Shown here in pieces: positions 35,003 through 46,549 of a DNA stretch of 64,000 nucleotides. The notes under the pieces are model-generated. The model saw only the letters and a program-made list of their open reading frames with translations, was not told the DNA's origin and searched no databases. The stretch's first letter is position 1. Each line of letters starts with the position of its first letter. Origin of the DNA: Heterocephalus glaber (Eukaryota > Chordata > Mammalia > Rodentia > Bathyergidae); contig NW_004624734.1 of NCBI RefSeq assembly GCF_000247695.1, positions 12,040,547-12,104,546 on the forward strand. Direction: 5' to 3'. The position numbers were made by a program, and so were the translations under genes.

Positions 35003-35222
35003 GGGTCAGGCATGGTGCTGCATGCCTATAATTCCAGCACGTCCAGAGGCTAAGGTAGGAGAGTCTCAAGTTTGAGTCCTGCCCAGCCAGGAAATTTAGC
35101 AATTTAAAAAGACCCTGTGTCCGAAAAAGGTGGGGTCTGAGAATGTAGCTCAGTGTGAAGGTGCTGGATTCAATCTCCAGTACTGCAAAACAAAACAAAA
35201 ACAAACAAACAAAACAAAAAAG
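35003..35222 (+). mobile_element. B1-dID composite SINE
   Basis: B1 arm GGGTCAGGCATGGTGCTGC, ID-like arm GAATGTAGCTCAGTGTGAAGG, tail of AAAAC repeats. Confidence 0.8.
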
Positions 35223-38200
35223 AAACACACACACATATATATCTGCTTTGGGGACAATTATCTAGCATACTTTCAATTTTTCTGACAATAAATGGAAGAT
35301 TTTTTATTTCTAAGGGTTGCAAAGAAAGTTTATTTTGGGATTACAACTCCTATGGAAATCACAGACTTTACTGAGCTTGAGGATCAGCAAACCACACTGA
35401 CAGCACAAATTACTTATAATAAAGTTTCTATACAAAAGCTATGCACTGGCTCTGTCAGGAGTCTAAAAAACTACTCTCCAAATCAACAGTCTATATGGCT
35501 CATTCTCGATTTTCAGCTCAATGTCCTCAATGTCCTTAAAGGTTGCACTGTCTCTTCTTGCAGTGCTGGGCTTAAGTTCTTCCTGTTTTCTCCCAGTCAG
35601 ATGCTTTGCATGTGCTGCCTTTTCGGCACAGGTGGCTAGACAAGCCATGCAGATTAAGGAACAATAATGAGCCACACAAGGCCAGAGTTCAGCCAACTAG
35701 TGGATGGCTGGTGGAGGAGATGGAAATGTTTAAGTAACCTTAACAACCACCACTACAACAAACATAACAAATTACCCCAAAAGTCTTCCTAGTAAAAGAA
35801 ACCATTGTCCCAGCAGAATGTGGATGTACATTTCAATCTTGTTAAATGTCAAACCAGCTGATAAAGCCAAATGTTGACAAGAATTCAAAAGGGCCTTTAC
35901 TTATCAAATGGAGAACCTTGTTGCCAAATCATTATCTACAATCTACAACAATTGAAAATCTGGTTAGAAATCTGCACTAAAAGGACCTCTGGTTTAATTT
36001 TTTCCTTAACTTCCTTTCTGTAATGAGTGGCAGGAAGTGGGAAGTTACAGAGTGGGGCACCAAAACTGGAAGAGATTTACCCTGCTATTGCTAAAAAGGT
36101 TGGGTGGATGATATAATTCAATGTCAACTCCTCCCCACCAGCAGTTGAAAAGTTTGGAATAATTATGTGCAAACCCATGAAATATTGTCAACCATGACTT
36201 GCTCCAGTCCCATTTTCAAACAAAGGAGCAAGGAAGAAAAATGCTCCTGCAGGTCCAAATTGTCCCCTTCCAAGAATCCATACCTTGCCTGTGTCAGGAG
36301 CCACAAAGGAAGAAATTGAATTGGGTGAAAGTTTATTGAATGTGCTTTGCTGACTGTTTGAGAATCACTTGCTCCAAAACCCTTTAGAAACCTCATCCTA
36401 TGAGGTTAGCTTTTGGAACAGTTGGCTACCTGCAGTAAAAAGTAATTACAACTGTCAGCCAGCAAAAAAATTGCTCCAGTGCCTAAATGAATGGGGAATC
36501 TTCTCTAGAAGGAATTACTGCTCCTAAATGAGTTGGCTCAGCCCATTGTCTCTGCCTCAGTTGCTGATGAATCTGGCCATCTGTCCACCCTTGAGGGCAA
36601 GAGTGAAAAGGGCGAGGGAGTTTTAATTGGTAGAAGCAAGGCAGGACAGGGACACTCAGAGCTTACCAGTCGAAGGGCAGAGTCAACTGCTCTATTGAGC
36701 AACTTCAATTTTTTACCTCTGCAGGGCACCCTGAGCAGGTTTCACGTCCAAAGCCTTGACCACTGGCTACATCATGAAACCTCCGAAGCTGTGACCTTTT
36801 CCTCCCTATCTTTGCTAGTGCTCACTAAAGTTTATGAGGGAGTCTACCAAACAGGGATCCCTGACAAGTACCTGTGTAACAGTGTAGGGCTATTGAGATA
36901 GACCATTTCCAAAAGAGTTAAATGGAAAGAATTTGGCAAGGGAGAGGAATCTATTTGTAATAGGAAAATATTCCACTATATTACAGTAATGTCTTTCCAA
37001 TAATACTCAAAAACCCCAAGTAGTCAGGACTTCCAAGGTCCCCTATTTGTACTTTCTAAAAAGCAAGTGATATTTTGTTAGATATTCCCAGTGTCACCTA
37101 TAACCAGGGGGATTGGGAATCATAGAACTGCCTCTGCCCTGGGAGAAGCTAGGCCATGGGCCAGCTCAGCAGTCTTTGGCTCAGGTCTTGGGTTTCCTAG
37201 GACTCCGTTTGATCCCATGTTTAATTTGAGGAGCAGTGCTTGTTGAGGGCTCTCTTGTTTTAAAATTCTCCTCTGGGCATGGGGTACAGATGGGCTATGT
37301 GATTTAGACAATGGTGGAATGCTGCAGGCAGCAAGCTTTGGAGGTTAGGCTTTGGAAGAAGTCTCTAGTGATCTCATTTTGGAGCTTTCAAGAGCTTAAT
37401 TGGGAAAAGAAATTTTTTAAAGGCCCCAATGCACAGAAAACCCAAGAGAATTGTTAAGTCCTTGGAGGAACTTAAAATCTAGAGCTGTACATTTTGGGGA
37501 GGGAATAGACTGTCAGCAGCCCGACTCCATGGTAGCTGTGCCTGGAGGCTGGGACCTGTGCCCTAACTGCGCTGTCCTGGCCTTTATGGCTATCCACTAT
37601 GCTCTGCAGATGAAGAACTCTCGGGAACCTTCTCTTCGTGAGCACTGGCAACATGAAGAATGAGCCCCATCTGCTGAGCCACCAGCTTCCTGCTTGGTCT
37701 TCTAATTCAGGGCCATCTAATTAGGCAGCTCATTGTCATCTGCTTAAATAACAGGTCATAGGATGGCTTTGTCGCTGTGCACTACCCTCTGCTTTTTGCT
37801 GTCTCTTCAGCCCAAGTTTCATATTAATATTTATTCATCACATTGAACATTCACCTTAACTGTGAACATGTTACTCCTTAGAGACCAACACCACTGGTTT
37901 AGGATGTGTTACAAAGAAGACATGAATTCTTTTCTAAATGGTTATGCCTGGGGTTAGTTGCATAAGTAACAGCAATGAAGCAAATGCCTGAGATGATTAC
38001 TTACTAATTATTAATTAAATTTCATCCCTGAAAACTTTGTCTTAACATAAAGCCAGAATTGGGGAGTAATTCTGTAATAAAAGAATTCACTATTAAATTG
38101 TATTTTCTTTCTCTCTACTTTAGATTTAATTTGTAATTGTATTTATGAAAAATATTAATAGATGTATAGTGTGCCTATTAAACATGTCACTTGACTGTTA

Positions 38201-38290
38201 ATGTACTGTGTTAAGCTGTTTAGTGACTACAATGCTTTTATAAATAATAATTATCGTTCCTTCTTAAAGTATATTTTTATTTATTGTTAT
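35223..38290. other. 3-kb SINE-free stretch, no gene recognised
   Basis: Unique, complex sequence in a neighbourhood where SINEs otherwise fall every kilobase. A good splice-acceptor shape (TTTTTTACCTCTGCAG) sits at 36709-36724 on the plus strand, but no coding exon follows. AT-rich homeobox-type motifs occur at 37.7-38.2 kb. Candidate non-coding exons or regulatory elements only. Confidence 0.4.
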
Positions 38291-38299
38291 TGTTATTAT

Positions 38300-38380
38300 T
38301 ATTTGCAGTGCTGCATATTAAAGCCAGGGCCTTGGACCTGCTAGGCAAGTGCTCTACTCCTGAGCCACACCCACAGCACC
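38300..38380 (-). repeat. Old ID-like SINE
   Basis: CAGTGCTGCATATTAAAGCC, then GCTAGGCAAGTGCTCTACTCCTGAGCCACAC, a generic decayed ID. Confidence 0.6.
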
Positions 38381-38387
38381 AAAATAT

Positions 38388-38570
38388 GTTTTTTATTTTT
38401 AATTGACACACGATAATCATACATACTTACGGGGTACAATGTGTGACATTTCAATACATGCATCCAGTGTGTAATAATCAAATGTGTAACTAGCATTTTC
38501 ATCACCTCAAATACTTATCATTTCTTTACATTGGAAACATTCAAAATCCACTCGACTATTTTGAAATATG
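38388..38570 (-). repeat. Old L1 (L1M-type) 3' UTR fragment
   Basis: TTTTTAATTGACACACGATAAT, GGGGTACAATGTGTGACATTTC and CCTCAAATACTTATCATTTC are the reverse of the L1M 3' UTR. Confidence 0.72.
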
Positions 38571-38667
38571 GGACTAATTGTTGTCACCCGTACTTTACAA
38601 ATGACAATTTGTGATACAAGGACTAGGGGAAGAAGTCATCTATTTTTACAAAGTAGTTTCTCGACAT

Positions 38668-38825
38668 TTGTTTTGTTTTGTACTGAGACAGGGTCCTGCT
38701 ATATGCATTTTGGGGTGGCCTTGAACTCACTGTGCAGTCCAGGCTGGCCTCGAACTTGCCGTGATCCTCCTGCCTCAGCTGCCCAAGAGCTGGAATTGCA
38801 AGGGTGTATCACCACACCCAGCTTG
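38668..38825 (-). mobile_element. B1 SINE, quasi-dimeric
   Basis: TGAGACAGGGTCCTGCTAT, GGCCTTGAACTCACTGTGCAG, GGCTGGCCTCGAACTTGCC, CACCACACCCAGCT. Confidence 0.86.
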
Positions 38826-39693
38826 ACAAATTTTGCAGGCAAATTTTGACACTCCTTATCAGATATGTTTTATTTCCAATGTAACATTCCTCTTTCACTC
38901 TGCAAGTGTCAAGTGCCACTCTTTGCTGATCACTGATGGGACATCTAAGTGTGGCAGACATTGAGAACAAGCACTGGAGGCCTTTCTGCTTTTATTTACC
39001 TTGAAGAGGTCTTTTGTTGTCTAGGTTAAAATCTTGAAGAGCATATCCTTTTTCAAGGTTTTAAACTCAATGCAGACAACTTTCGTTTGCACATCTTTGA
39101 CCCACACTCCACTCGTTCCATTGTCTAAAACTAAACTCTCCATCTCTGGGCTGGGCTTAGTCAGGTGTCAGCTGTGGATGGGCATAGGGAGAGGATTAGG
39201 AAGGTGCTCCAGGTGGGAAAGCAGTAAATGGAGTATCAGGAACAAGAGTGATGTGGAGGCACCAAGGTAAGGGGAAGAGGCACACCAGGCATGTGGATGA
39301 GAAGCCAAAGCAGTCAAATCTTGTATACAATTGATATGAAGAAGGGGGTGATGTCACTGTGCACAACTGACCAGGAGGAGGAGCCTGGATGCAGGGGACC
39401 ATTCAGGAGGCTGAGTGACTATTACAAGGGCAGCATAGTGATGGTCTTGACAAGTGACCGCTTTGAATCCTTTTGAAGGAGAAGAGGGTCATGGATCCTC
39501 TAAGACTAGGATGAAAGCTGTGGGTCTTCTCAGAAAAAAAAATGCATGTATGTACCATACTCAACGTAATTTAGGGGCTCGAGAGGTCCCAACGGATGAT
39601 GAAATAAATGGATTTGGAATTTCTAAAAGAAATAGGAATATTTGCACTATGTAACTGGTAAGAATCAACGGGGAGACTTGGAAGAAGAAGCAG

Positions 39694-39828
39694 TTGGGAA
39701 ATGCTTCAGAAAGTGGCAAGAGTGATGAGACAAGTGTGTTGGAAGCCAAAGGGAGTATTTTGACGGGGGTTAATGGCAATGAGTCTTTACTGTAATAAAT
39801 CTTTTACTATATATTTTGAGCACACCGC
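39694..39828 (+). mobile_element. mariner-like transposon 3' end
   Basis: Shares with the two palindromic elements below the block CTTCAGAAAGTGGCAAGAG, GGGAGTATTTTGACGGGGGT, AATGGCAATGAGTC and the terminal CTATATATTTTGAGCAC. It encodes a decayed mariner transposase C-terminus. The other end is not visible, so this copy is partial. Confidence 0.65.
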
Positions 39829-40182
39829 ATAGCTTTTGGGACCCATTAGAATGGTTATGGCATAGTAGGCCTAAAAAACTGCCACACCTCAGCACATGTG
39901 ACAACTAGAATCCTGTTGCTTCTGTATTTTTCATAGCACTGGTCTCTTAGCAGAAAATATCAAATGACAAGGGAGGTCATTCAACCCAAGGACTCCAGCA
40001 TCTGGCCCTATTATCTAATAAGTATCATGCTTACATATTGGATGAACCACAACCCTATGCAACCTTCTCTGATGTTTCTAATGAGGACTCTGAGATACAA
40101 AACATCTTCATCATTCAGGAAGAATCCAAAAATAAGTTGAGTAGGTTTTTAGAAGCATTAGGTATGTTAAGAATTGAAGCTA

Positions 40183-40283
40183 GGGCTGGGGATTTACCTC
40201 AGTGGTTCCGCTGCCTGCCTTGCAAGCACAAGGCCCTGAGTTCGATCCCTGGTACCAAAAAAACCAAACAAACAAACAAACAA
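40183..40283 (+). mobile_element. ID-like SINE
   Basis: GGGCTGGGGATTTACCTCAG to GGTACC, tail of CAAA repeats. AAGAATTGAAGC on both sides. Confidence 0.9.
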
Positions 40284-40690
40284 AAGAATTGAAGCAAAAG
40301 ATTCTTTTTCCCTCTGGGCCCCAACTACCTTGGTCTATTCAGTTGGAGGAATCAGGACTAGTTCAAAGGGGACTTGTCCTTGCTGAGGGGCTCCTGGAAG
40401 GTCTTACACAGGCCTTATCAGGCCTTTAAGTCAAAGAGGAAGCAGGAAGACAGGGAACAGACTGGGGGACAAGAACTGAATGTCAGGCCAGACAAATACA
40501 TGAAGGACAGACATTGTTGAATTGGACCAGCCCTGTGACACTGGAGATAATGGCCTTAGGGGAAAAGAAAAGAAGAGAGGACTTATTTCTACTCAAGGTG
40601 GCCAAAGGGGAGAGGAGAGGGCATGTTGTCCAACTACAATATGGCAGAATAGGCTAACCAGGAAAAGTTTAGAATTGAAAGTTCTATGAT

Positions 40691-40776
40691 TTTTTTTTTT
40701 TCTGTTGCCAGGGATTGAACTCAGGACTTTGCCCTTGCCAGGCAGGCACGGTGCCACTGAGCTACATCTCCAGCCC
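40691..40776 (-). mobile_element. ID-like SINE beside a B1
   Basis: Poly-T, GTTGCCAGGGATTGAACTC to GAGCTACATCTCCAGCCC, adjoining the pyrimidine tail of the next reverse B1. Confidence 0.82.
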
Positions 40777-40785
40777 TTTTTTCCT

Positions 40786-40945
40786 TTGTCTTTCTTTCTT
40801 TCTTTTCTTGAGACAAGGTCTTGCTAAGTAGTTCAGGCAGGCCTTGAACTCACTATGTAGCCTAGACTGGCCTCAAACTCCTGGCAATCTTCCTGCCTCA
40901 GCCTCCCGAGTGCTGGGATCACAGGCATGCACCACCACACCCAGC
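40786..40945 (-). mobile_element. B1 SINE, quasi-dimeric
   Basis: CTTTCTTTCTTTTCTTGAGACAAGG, two AGGCCTTGAACTCA/GACTGGCCTCAAACTC segments, ending CACCACACCCAGCC. Confidence 0.88.
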
Positions 40946-40999
40946 CTCTGTGATATTTTTGACACAGGAATAAAATTCCTAAAGTTATTGAAGTCTCTT

Positions 41000-42805
41000 T
41001 GTGTGATGGGTATTTTGCATAACCTTATAAAGGGCTAATAAATGCTTATTAATTCCACAGCTACCACCTCCTCTCCAGCACATGGTTCCTTCTTTGTCTT
41101 GGGTGGGCTGATCTCCCATCCCCAGAGCAGCCTTCCCTCAGCCTCTGAGAATAATCAGTCATGCAGCATCTGGTCATCACACCTATTTTTCTGCGAGGAT
41201 GGCAAGTGTTTCCTCCCTATCGCCATCCTTTCCTTTGAATATTAAATCCCTTATGCTAGGAGGAAAGCTTTCCTTTCCATGGCACATTTAGATTATATGT
41301 AAATTTAGGACCACCAGGCAGAATGGGACGAGCTGGCTGGAAACAGCTTCTGTCCAGGAGGGCTGCTTGGAATCCCAGGGCCTTTGTTTTTACCGAGGCC
41401 AAGACAGTCAAGCTTGCTGGGGCTGGATTTGGACCCCCACGGAGCCCATTTGTGATTCTGTCACTTTGCCAATGGCTTCTCGCCCGCCCGCTGTTCTAGC
41501 ACTTCTGTGATTACTGTAGGGGCTCAGCGAGGCCTTTTCTAACCTTTCCTTGCTCAGCCTCGCCTCCCTGTGAGTTTTCCAGCAGGGACCGTGTTCCATG
41601 TGAGGGGCCCCTCCTGGGATGACACAGGTTTTCCAAGAGATTAACAGCCCTTCCCAGGGAATGCCAGCTCTGTGTTAGGTGCCCTTAATTCTCAGAGTCC
41701 AGCGCTGTGCTAGGAGCCCTGTTCATGCCTGAAATCAAATGCATGGATACAGTTTGGGCTTAGTGTGAAGCATAACTCACTCCTGGCATTTCTAAAAGTT
41801 TGTAGTGTGGTATAGCAACGATGTCACTACTTTGACAATTTCAGCTGCCTCTTGCCAATACTTTGGATCCTAAAAATTCTTGGTTTTTTGGTTCTGTGGA
41901 TGATGATGATTTTCCATAACTTAGTTACTCAGGGCTGGGAGGCCAGGTTTGCCCGTGCATCCTGACTGGAGGCAGTTCACTTCCAGAATGTTACACTCAA
42001 GCCCACTAACATGGGGCCCAGTGTCACTGGCTGGCATATCAGAGTTAATAATTTAGTCCTTTGTCTTTATTGCTGATCCTATTTAAAAGAAAATCTCCCC
42101 AGCACAGTTTGTATGATCATTCAGGGTCTCATGCCATGATACCATAAATGAAAAGCTAACAAATAACATCCAAGGCAATAAATAAATCACCAAGTTCATT
42201 AATTCAAAGCACTGAACATCAATTTGTAGAATGCCATAACAGGGTATAAAGTAATATTACCCGACAGCATAAAAGTGGTAAAGTGGGAATTAATTTTATT
42301 TTAATTTTTAATGTACTTTTGCCTGCTCGAAAATGATTTTCAACATTAACATAATTTAATCTGTAGGCTGGCATTTATTAAACCATTGATTTGCAAGCAA
42401 AATGAGCGACATGTATTTTTAAAGCATTAAAGATTCAGTAGTGATAATTAATTTGAAGGTCAAGGAGGAAGCCATTATCAGCACATTCTGCAGAATCCCC
42501 CTAGATTATGCAGCCATATGCTGAAAGAATGGGAAAAGGTGCCCTCAGATGCTTGGTATTTTTGAGAGACGCTAAAAGATATTATGCTCTCACTTGTTCT
42601 GATGAATCACTTGGCTAAACATTTGAGAACAGTGAAACCCAGGGAATGAATTTCCGTCCTAGGTGCCACCTTTCAGTCTACCAAGGATGGATCTGGCTCT
42701 TCTGCATAAACCAATCAAGCTTCATTGAAGAAGTTCTGTCTATAACACCAGCTCACCAAGGAGGCAGAGTGGAGAATACACCAAAATTCAGCTTCCTCCA
42801 AATGA
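41000..42805. other. SINE-free stretch, candidate regulatory DNA
   Basis: No repeat or gene recognised. The part at about 41990-42640 is AT-rich but complex, with several homeodomain-type cores (TAATTAAT, ATTAAA), GATTAT and TGATTTGCAAG-like motifs, as in deeply conserved vertebrate enhancers. Function is inferred from composition and repeat exclusion only. Confidence 0.35.
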
Positions 42806-42807
42806 CC

Positions 42808-42870
42808 GTGACCCAGGGCCCCACCCCCACCCTAGGCAAGTGCTTTACCACTAAGACACATCCCCGGCCC
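42808..42870 (-). repeat. Partial old ID-like SINE
   Basis: CCTAGGCAAGTGCTTTACCACTAAGACACATCCCCGGCCC is the 5' half of an ID unit in reverse. Confidence 0.65.
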
Positions 42871-42972
42871 TTGCTGAGGTCTTTGAATTTGAGAGCCCAG
42901 ACTTGAATTTTGATTCTGTAAGTATAAAAGTTCACTCAGAGGAAGTAGTGAATCGAAATAATTTTTTCACTT

Positions 42973-43054
42973 GGGCCAGGGATTTAGCTCAGTGGTTTCG
43001 CTGCACAGGCGCAAAGACCCAAGTTCGATCCTCGGTACCAAAAAAAAAAAAAAA
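42973..43054 (+). mobile_element. ID-like SINE, internal deletion
   Basis: GGGCCAGGGATTTAGCTCAG, a shortened middle (GCTGCACAGGCGCAAAG), GTTCGATCCTCGGTACC, A-tail. Flanks AATAATTTTTTCACT and AATGATTTTTCACT. Confidence 0.88.
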
Positions 43055-43150
43055 GAAATGATTTTTCACTAAAGAGATGTCACATTGGGGGTTGAATAAA
43101 CTAATTGATAAACCAGAGAGGCACTATATCATTCTCTTTTTTTTTTTCAA

Positions 43151-43239
43151 TTTTTTTTTTTTTCTTGTACCGGGGGTTGAACTTGGGACCTTGCGCTTGT
43201 GAGGCAGGCGCCGCAACCGCTGAGCTAAATCCCCAGCCC
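43151..43239 (-). mobile_element. ID-like SINE
   Basis: Poly-T, TGTACCGGGGGTTGAACTTG to GAGCTAAATCCCCAGCCC. Confidence 0.9.
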
Positions 43240-43494
43240 CATTTTTTTCCAATTTTTAAAAGTGGATTTATCTGTGGATTTCTACTTGGTTGGTGTTAAA
43301 ATTGCACACAGAATTCTGAGCTGCTGAAAAAAATAAATTGTCTTTGAAACTTGGTCAGTGTGACAACCACTCTAACAGGCCCTTTTGACTTAAATTATCT
43401 GGTTTCACCAACTACAATGATCAAATTAACAAAATAATTGCCAAGTATCCACTATGCACACCCACAGATTCTACTGGCTATTTAATTTAAAAAA

Positions 43495-43570
43495 ATTTTT
43501 GGTGCTGAGAACTGAACCCAGGGCTGCGCACTTGCTAGGCAGATACTGTGCCACTGAGCCACACCCCCAA
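43495..43570 (-). repeat. Old ID-like SINE
   Basis: GGTGCTGAGAACTGAACCC, GCTAGGCAGATACTGTGCCACTGAGCC. Confidence 0.65.
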
Positions 43571-43661
43571 AATTATTATTATTTTTCTTAGATTCACAGT
43601 TTTCCTGAAAATAAATCCTTTCCACTCTAGATTGTCCTCTGTCTCAAATCAGTGGTCTTTT

Positions 43662-43752
43662 GTTGTTTTTTGTGGTTTGGTACTGGGGATCAAACTCGGG
43701 ACCTTGCGCTTGTGATGCAGGCGCTGGAACCACTGAATTAAATCCCTGACCC
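43662..43752 (-). mobile_element. ID-like SINE
   Basis: GGTACTGGGGATCAAACTCG to GAATTAAATCCCTGACC. Perfect flanking repeat CAAATCAGTGGTCTTTTG. Confidence 0.92.
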
Positions 43753-44079
43753 AAATCAGTGGTCTTTTGATGGTTCATCTTGTGGAGCCACCTTGCCTCA
43801 TATTTTGCAATTATTGATGCAAAAAATTACCAATCATAAAATGAGATTTATTTGAATAATCCTGAAGAAATAAAGTTGGGACTGACCTGTCTTTTGAAAT
43901 AATATTTTTCTCCTTTATTATAAAGATGAAAATATTTTTATCTATTAGTCATAAAAGAACAAAGTTGAATATGTATGTCACTCATAACTCCATTACCAAG
44001 ATATTAATGCAAACTTCATTATTCAAATATATATATACATTTCTCCAGAAAATGTGGTCATACTAAACCTACTGTTTCA

Positions 44080-44260
44080 AGGCCTTTTTTTTTTTTCAAA
44101 ATTTTTAGTACTATATGTTTGTGATACATAGTAAATAAATTCATGGTGGGGGAATTGTTACATATCCATATCACATCTTGATCCTTTTTACTTCCCCTTC
44201 TGTTTCCATCCCCTTCCATCCTTATTGATCCTTTGTATCATTAGAACCTCTTTAAAGAGC
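44080..44260. other. Unclassified, possible LINE 3' fragment
   Basis: T-rich start, AAATTTTTAGTACTATATG and a pyrimidine-rich CTTCCCCTTCTGTTTCC tract resemble antisense LINE 3' UTRs. I cannot name the family. Confidence 0.3.
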
Positions 44261-44265
44261 CTCTT

Positions 44266-44530
44266 CTGTTGGGTGTGGTGGCACACACCTCACACCTTTA
44301 ATCCCAGCCACTTGGGAGGCTGAGAGAGGAGGAGGACAAGTTTGAGAACAGCCCGGGGAACCTGGCAAAACCCTGTCCTTTTTTTTTTTTTTTTGGTACC
44401 AGGGATTGAACTCGGGTCCTTGTGCTTGCGAAGCAGGTGGTGAAACCACTGAGCTAAATCCCCGGCCCTCCCCTGTCTTGAAATAAAATAAAATAAAAAG
44501 GGCTAGGGAAGTAGCTCAACGCTCCTTGGG
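44266..44530 (+). mobile_element. B1-dID composite SINE split by an ID
   Basis: B1 arm GTTGGGTGTGGTGGCACAC up to CCCTGTCC, resuming after the inserted ID at CCCTGTCTTGAAATAAAAT, then a decayed ID arm (GGGCTAGGGAAGTAGCTCA). Confidence 0.8.
44379..44469 (-). mobile_element. ID-like SINE nested in a B1-dID
   Basis: 16-T tract, GGTACCAGGGATTGAACTCG to GAGCTAAATCCCCGGCCC. CCCTGTCCTT/CCCTGTCTTG are its target duplication, so it is younger than its host. Confidence 0.92.
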
Positions 44531-44699
44531 TTCAAAGATGTAATAAATCATGGCAGCTTTCCATATCAATGAGTACAAACTGGCTTCATCACTTTTAAAC
44601 CTGCATCATATTTGACTGTATGGATATTTAGTTTTTTCCCTAAATATGATTGATGCATACATATTTAAGACAAATTCCTTAAAAAAGGATTGCAATTTA

Positions 44700-44791
44700 G
44701 GGCTGGGGATTTAGCTCAGTGGTGCCGCTGCCTGCCTTGCCAGTGCAAGGTCCCGAGGTCAATCCCTTGTACCAAGAAAAAAAAAAAAAAA
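44700..44791 (+). mobile_element. ID-like SINE
   Basis: GGGCTGGGGATTTAGCTCAG, A-tail. Flanks AAAGGATTGCAATTTA and AAAGGCTTGCAACTTA. Confidence 0.9.
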
Positions 44792-45038
44792 GGCTTGCAA
44801 CTTAAAGTATTTCCTATAACTCTTTCTTGTCTCCTCCACCTGTCCTTATTTCCTCTCCTGTGATTTTTAAATATGTATTATCTAATTCTCATTTAAAAGA
44901 TTTCTGCCTGGTTATCTCTCCAAAATCAGTGTAAAATGGTTTCCATTCCTCATACAGTGGTATTTTCAGTCTTTTAAATCTTTGCTATTATTTATTGTGG
45001 TGAAATTTGCATTTCTTTCATTATTAATAAGAACAATA

Positions 45039-45125
45039 GGGCCGGGGATTTAGCTCAGTGGTTTCGCCGCCTGCCTTGCAGGTGCAAGGACCTGAGTTTG
45101 ATCCCCGGTACCAAAAAAAAAAAAA
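45039..45125 (+). mobile_element. ID-like SINE
   Basis: Near-consensus copy, GGGCCGGGGATTTAGCTCAG to GATCCCCGGTACC. AAGAACAATA on both sides. Confidence 0.92.
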
Positions 45126-45129
45126 GAAC

Positions 45130-45745
45130 AATATCTTTTTACATGACTAGTTGCATTATCTTTTTGAAATAAATGAATTGAATTTTCATTTCATTTGCTC
45201 ATTTATAGGAGTCACATTTTAAAAATTCTTTTATAAGGGCTCTGTATATGTCTTAAGATATTAGTCCCAGAGAGTATAAATAGTTTTTTTAAAAGTTGTT
45301 GTTGTTTAGCTCTTTATATTTGTCTTTGGCAGTAGTTCAACATCTTTATATTTTCATCTATTGGTGTTTCCTTTTTAGAATTTCTGGCTTTGCTTTTACA
45401 TTTAGAAAGGTCTTCCTTGCCCCAAGATTTTAAAAATATCTTTATTTTCTTCTAGCTTTCACAAGTGTTTTAAAAATATTTAATCTTTGGTCCAACTAGA
45501 ATTTATTCGATATTAAGAGCCATAGATATAATTTTTTCCTTCAAATAAAATTCATTTCAAAATTATTAATTGAATAATCCATACTCTTTGAAATACTGAT
45601 AGACAAAATTTTGCTTTGAAACTCTGTTTTATTATGTCTATCTAGTTTTAAACTAGTGCCATATCATTTACATGACTGCAGATTACTACAGTAATGTATT
45701 TTAAACCTGCTAGGCAAATTTACTTGACTATTTTTTTCTTTTCTG
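45130..45745 (-). repeat. Old L1 (L1M-type) fragment
   Basis: The reverse complement matches L1 sequence upstream of the ORF2 end: TTGAATAATCCATACTCTTTG, GAATTTCTGGCTTTGCTTTT and CTACAGTAATGTATTTTAAA are the antisense landmarks. Too decayed to code. Confidence 0.65.
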
Positions 45746-45774
45746 GTGCTGACAATTGCACATCTGTAGCCCTT

Positions 45775-45885
45775 TTTCTATTTTTTTTATTCTGAGACAG
45801 TGTCTTGCTAAGTGGGTAAATTCCCCAGGCCGGGCTCAAATTTGCAATCCTTCTGCCTTGGGCTCCCAGGATGCTGGGATTACGG
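45775..45885 (-). repeat. B1 SINE fragment
   Basis: ATTCTGAGACAGTGTCTTGC, TTTGCAATCCTTCTGCCTTG, GATGCTGGGATTACGGG. Confidence 0.75.
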
Positions 45886-46260
45886 GTTTGGGACTAGCTT
45901 TTCTGGCTTGCTGGTATGGGTTAAGGGATGGTACTTTTCCATTAGTTCCTAAGAACATCCTCATGCTTAGGGGATTGCCTCCTAGTTTAAGATACGGATC
46001 GGCAGTCATTCATACCATTGGAGACACCTAGTGTTCCTCCAGCTATTACACGGTACCTGGCTCTTGCAATAGGGATAAGAGGAGCATGTGTTCCATATAT
46101 TGTTAGGAAGGGAGGATGGGGAACTAGAGATGTCTCCATCTTTAGCAGCTCATGGACCAAGCCCCAACAATCCATGTGCCTTGTCCAATGAGGGTACCTG
46201 TCCTACTTTAGTAGCCGTGATGAAGGAGGCTAAATGCAGGAGAACGAGTGTTATGTGGTG

Positions 46261-46349
46261 TTTTTTTGATTTTGTTGGCACCGGAGATCGAACTCGGGTC
46301 CTTGTGCTTGCAAGGCAGGCGGTGAAACCACTGAGCTAAATCCCCAGCC
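46261..46349 (-). mobile_element. ID-like SINE
   Basis: GGCACCGGAGATCGAACTCG to GAGCTAAATCCCCAGCC. GTTATGTGGTGTTTT and GTTATGTGGCGTTTT flank it. Confidence 0.91.
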
Positions 46350-46549
46350 TGTTATGTGGCGTTTTGGTCAGGATGGAAATATATCTGGCCCTCTGTATAA
46401 TCGCATTCCTGGTGATGGTTTGCCATGGTCTTATTAGCTGCTGCCACACTGAATGGAGGAGAGTTCATTGTCCCCTCTCATTCTTAGGTAGGCAGCCCAG
46501 ACTGGTTTGAGAAAGAGGGCAGCACAGACTAACAGTAGTAAGGGGATGG

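Noticed and set aside
36708..36900. Coding exon after the splice acceptor at 36724
   Set aside because: No long frame with known homology, and no clear matching donor; kept only as a possible lncRNA exon.
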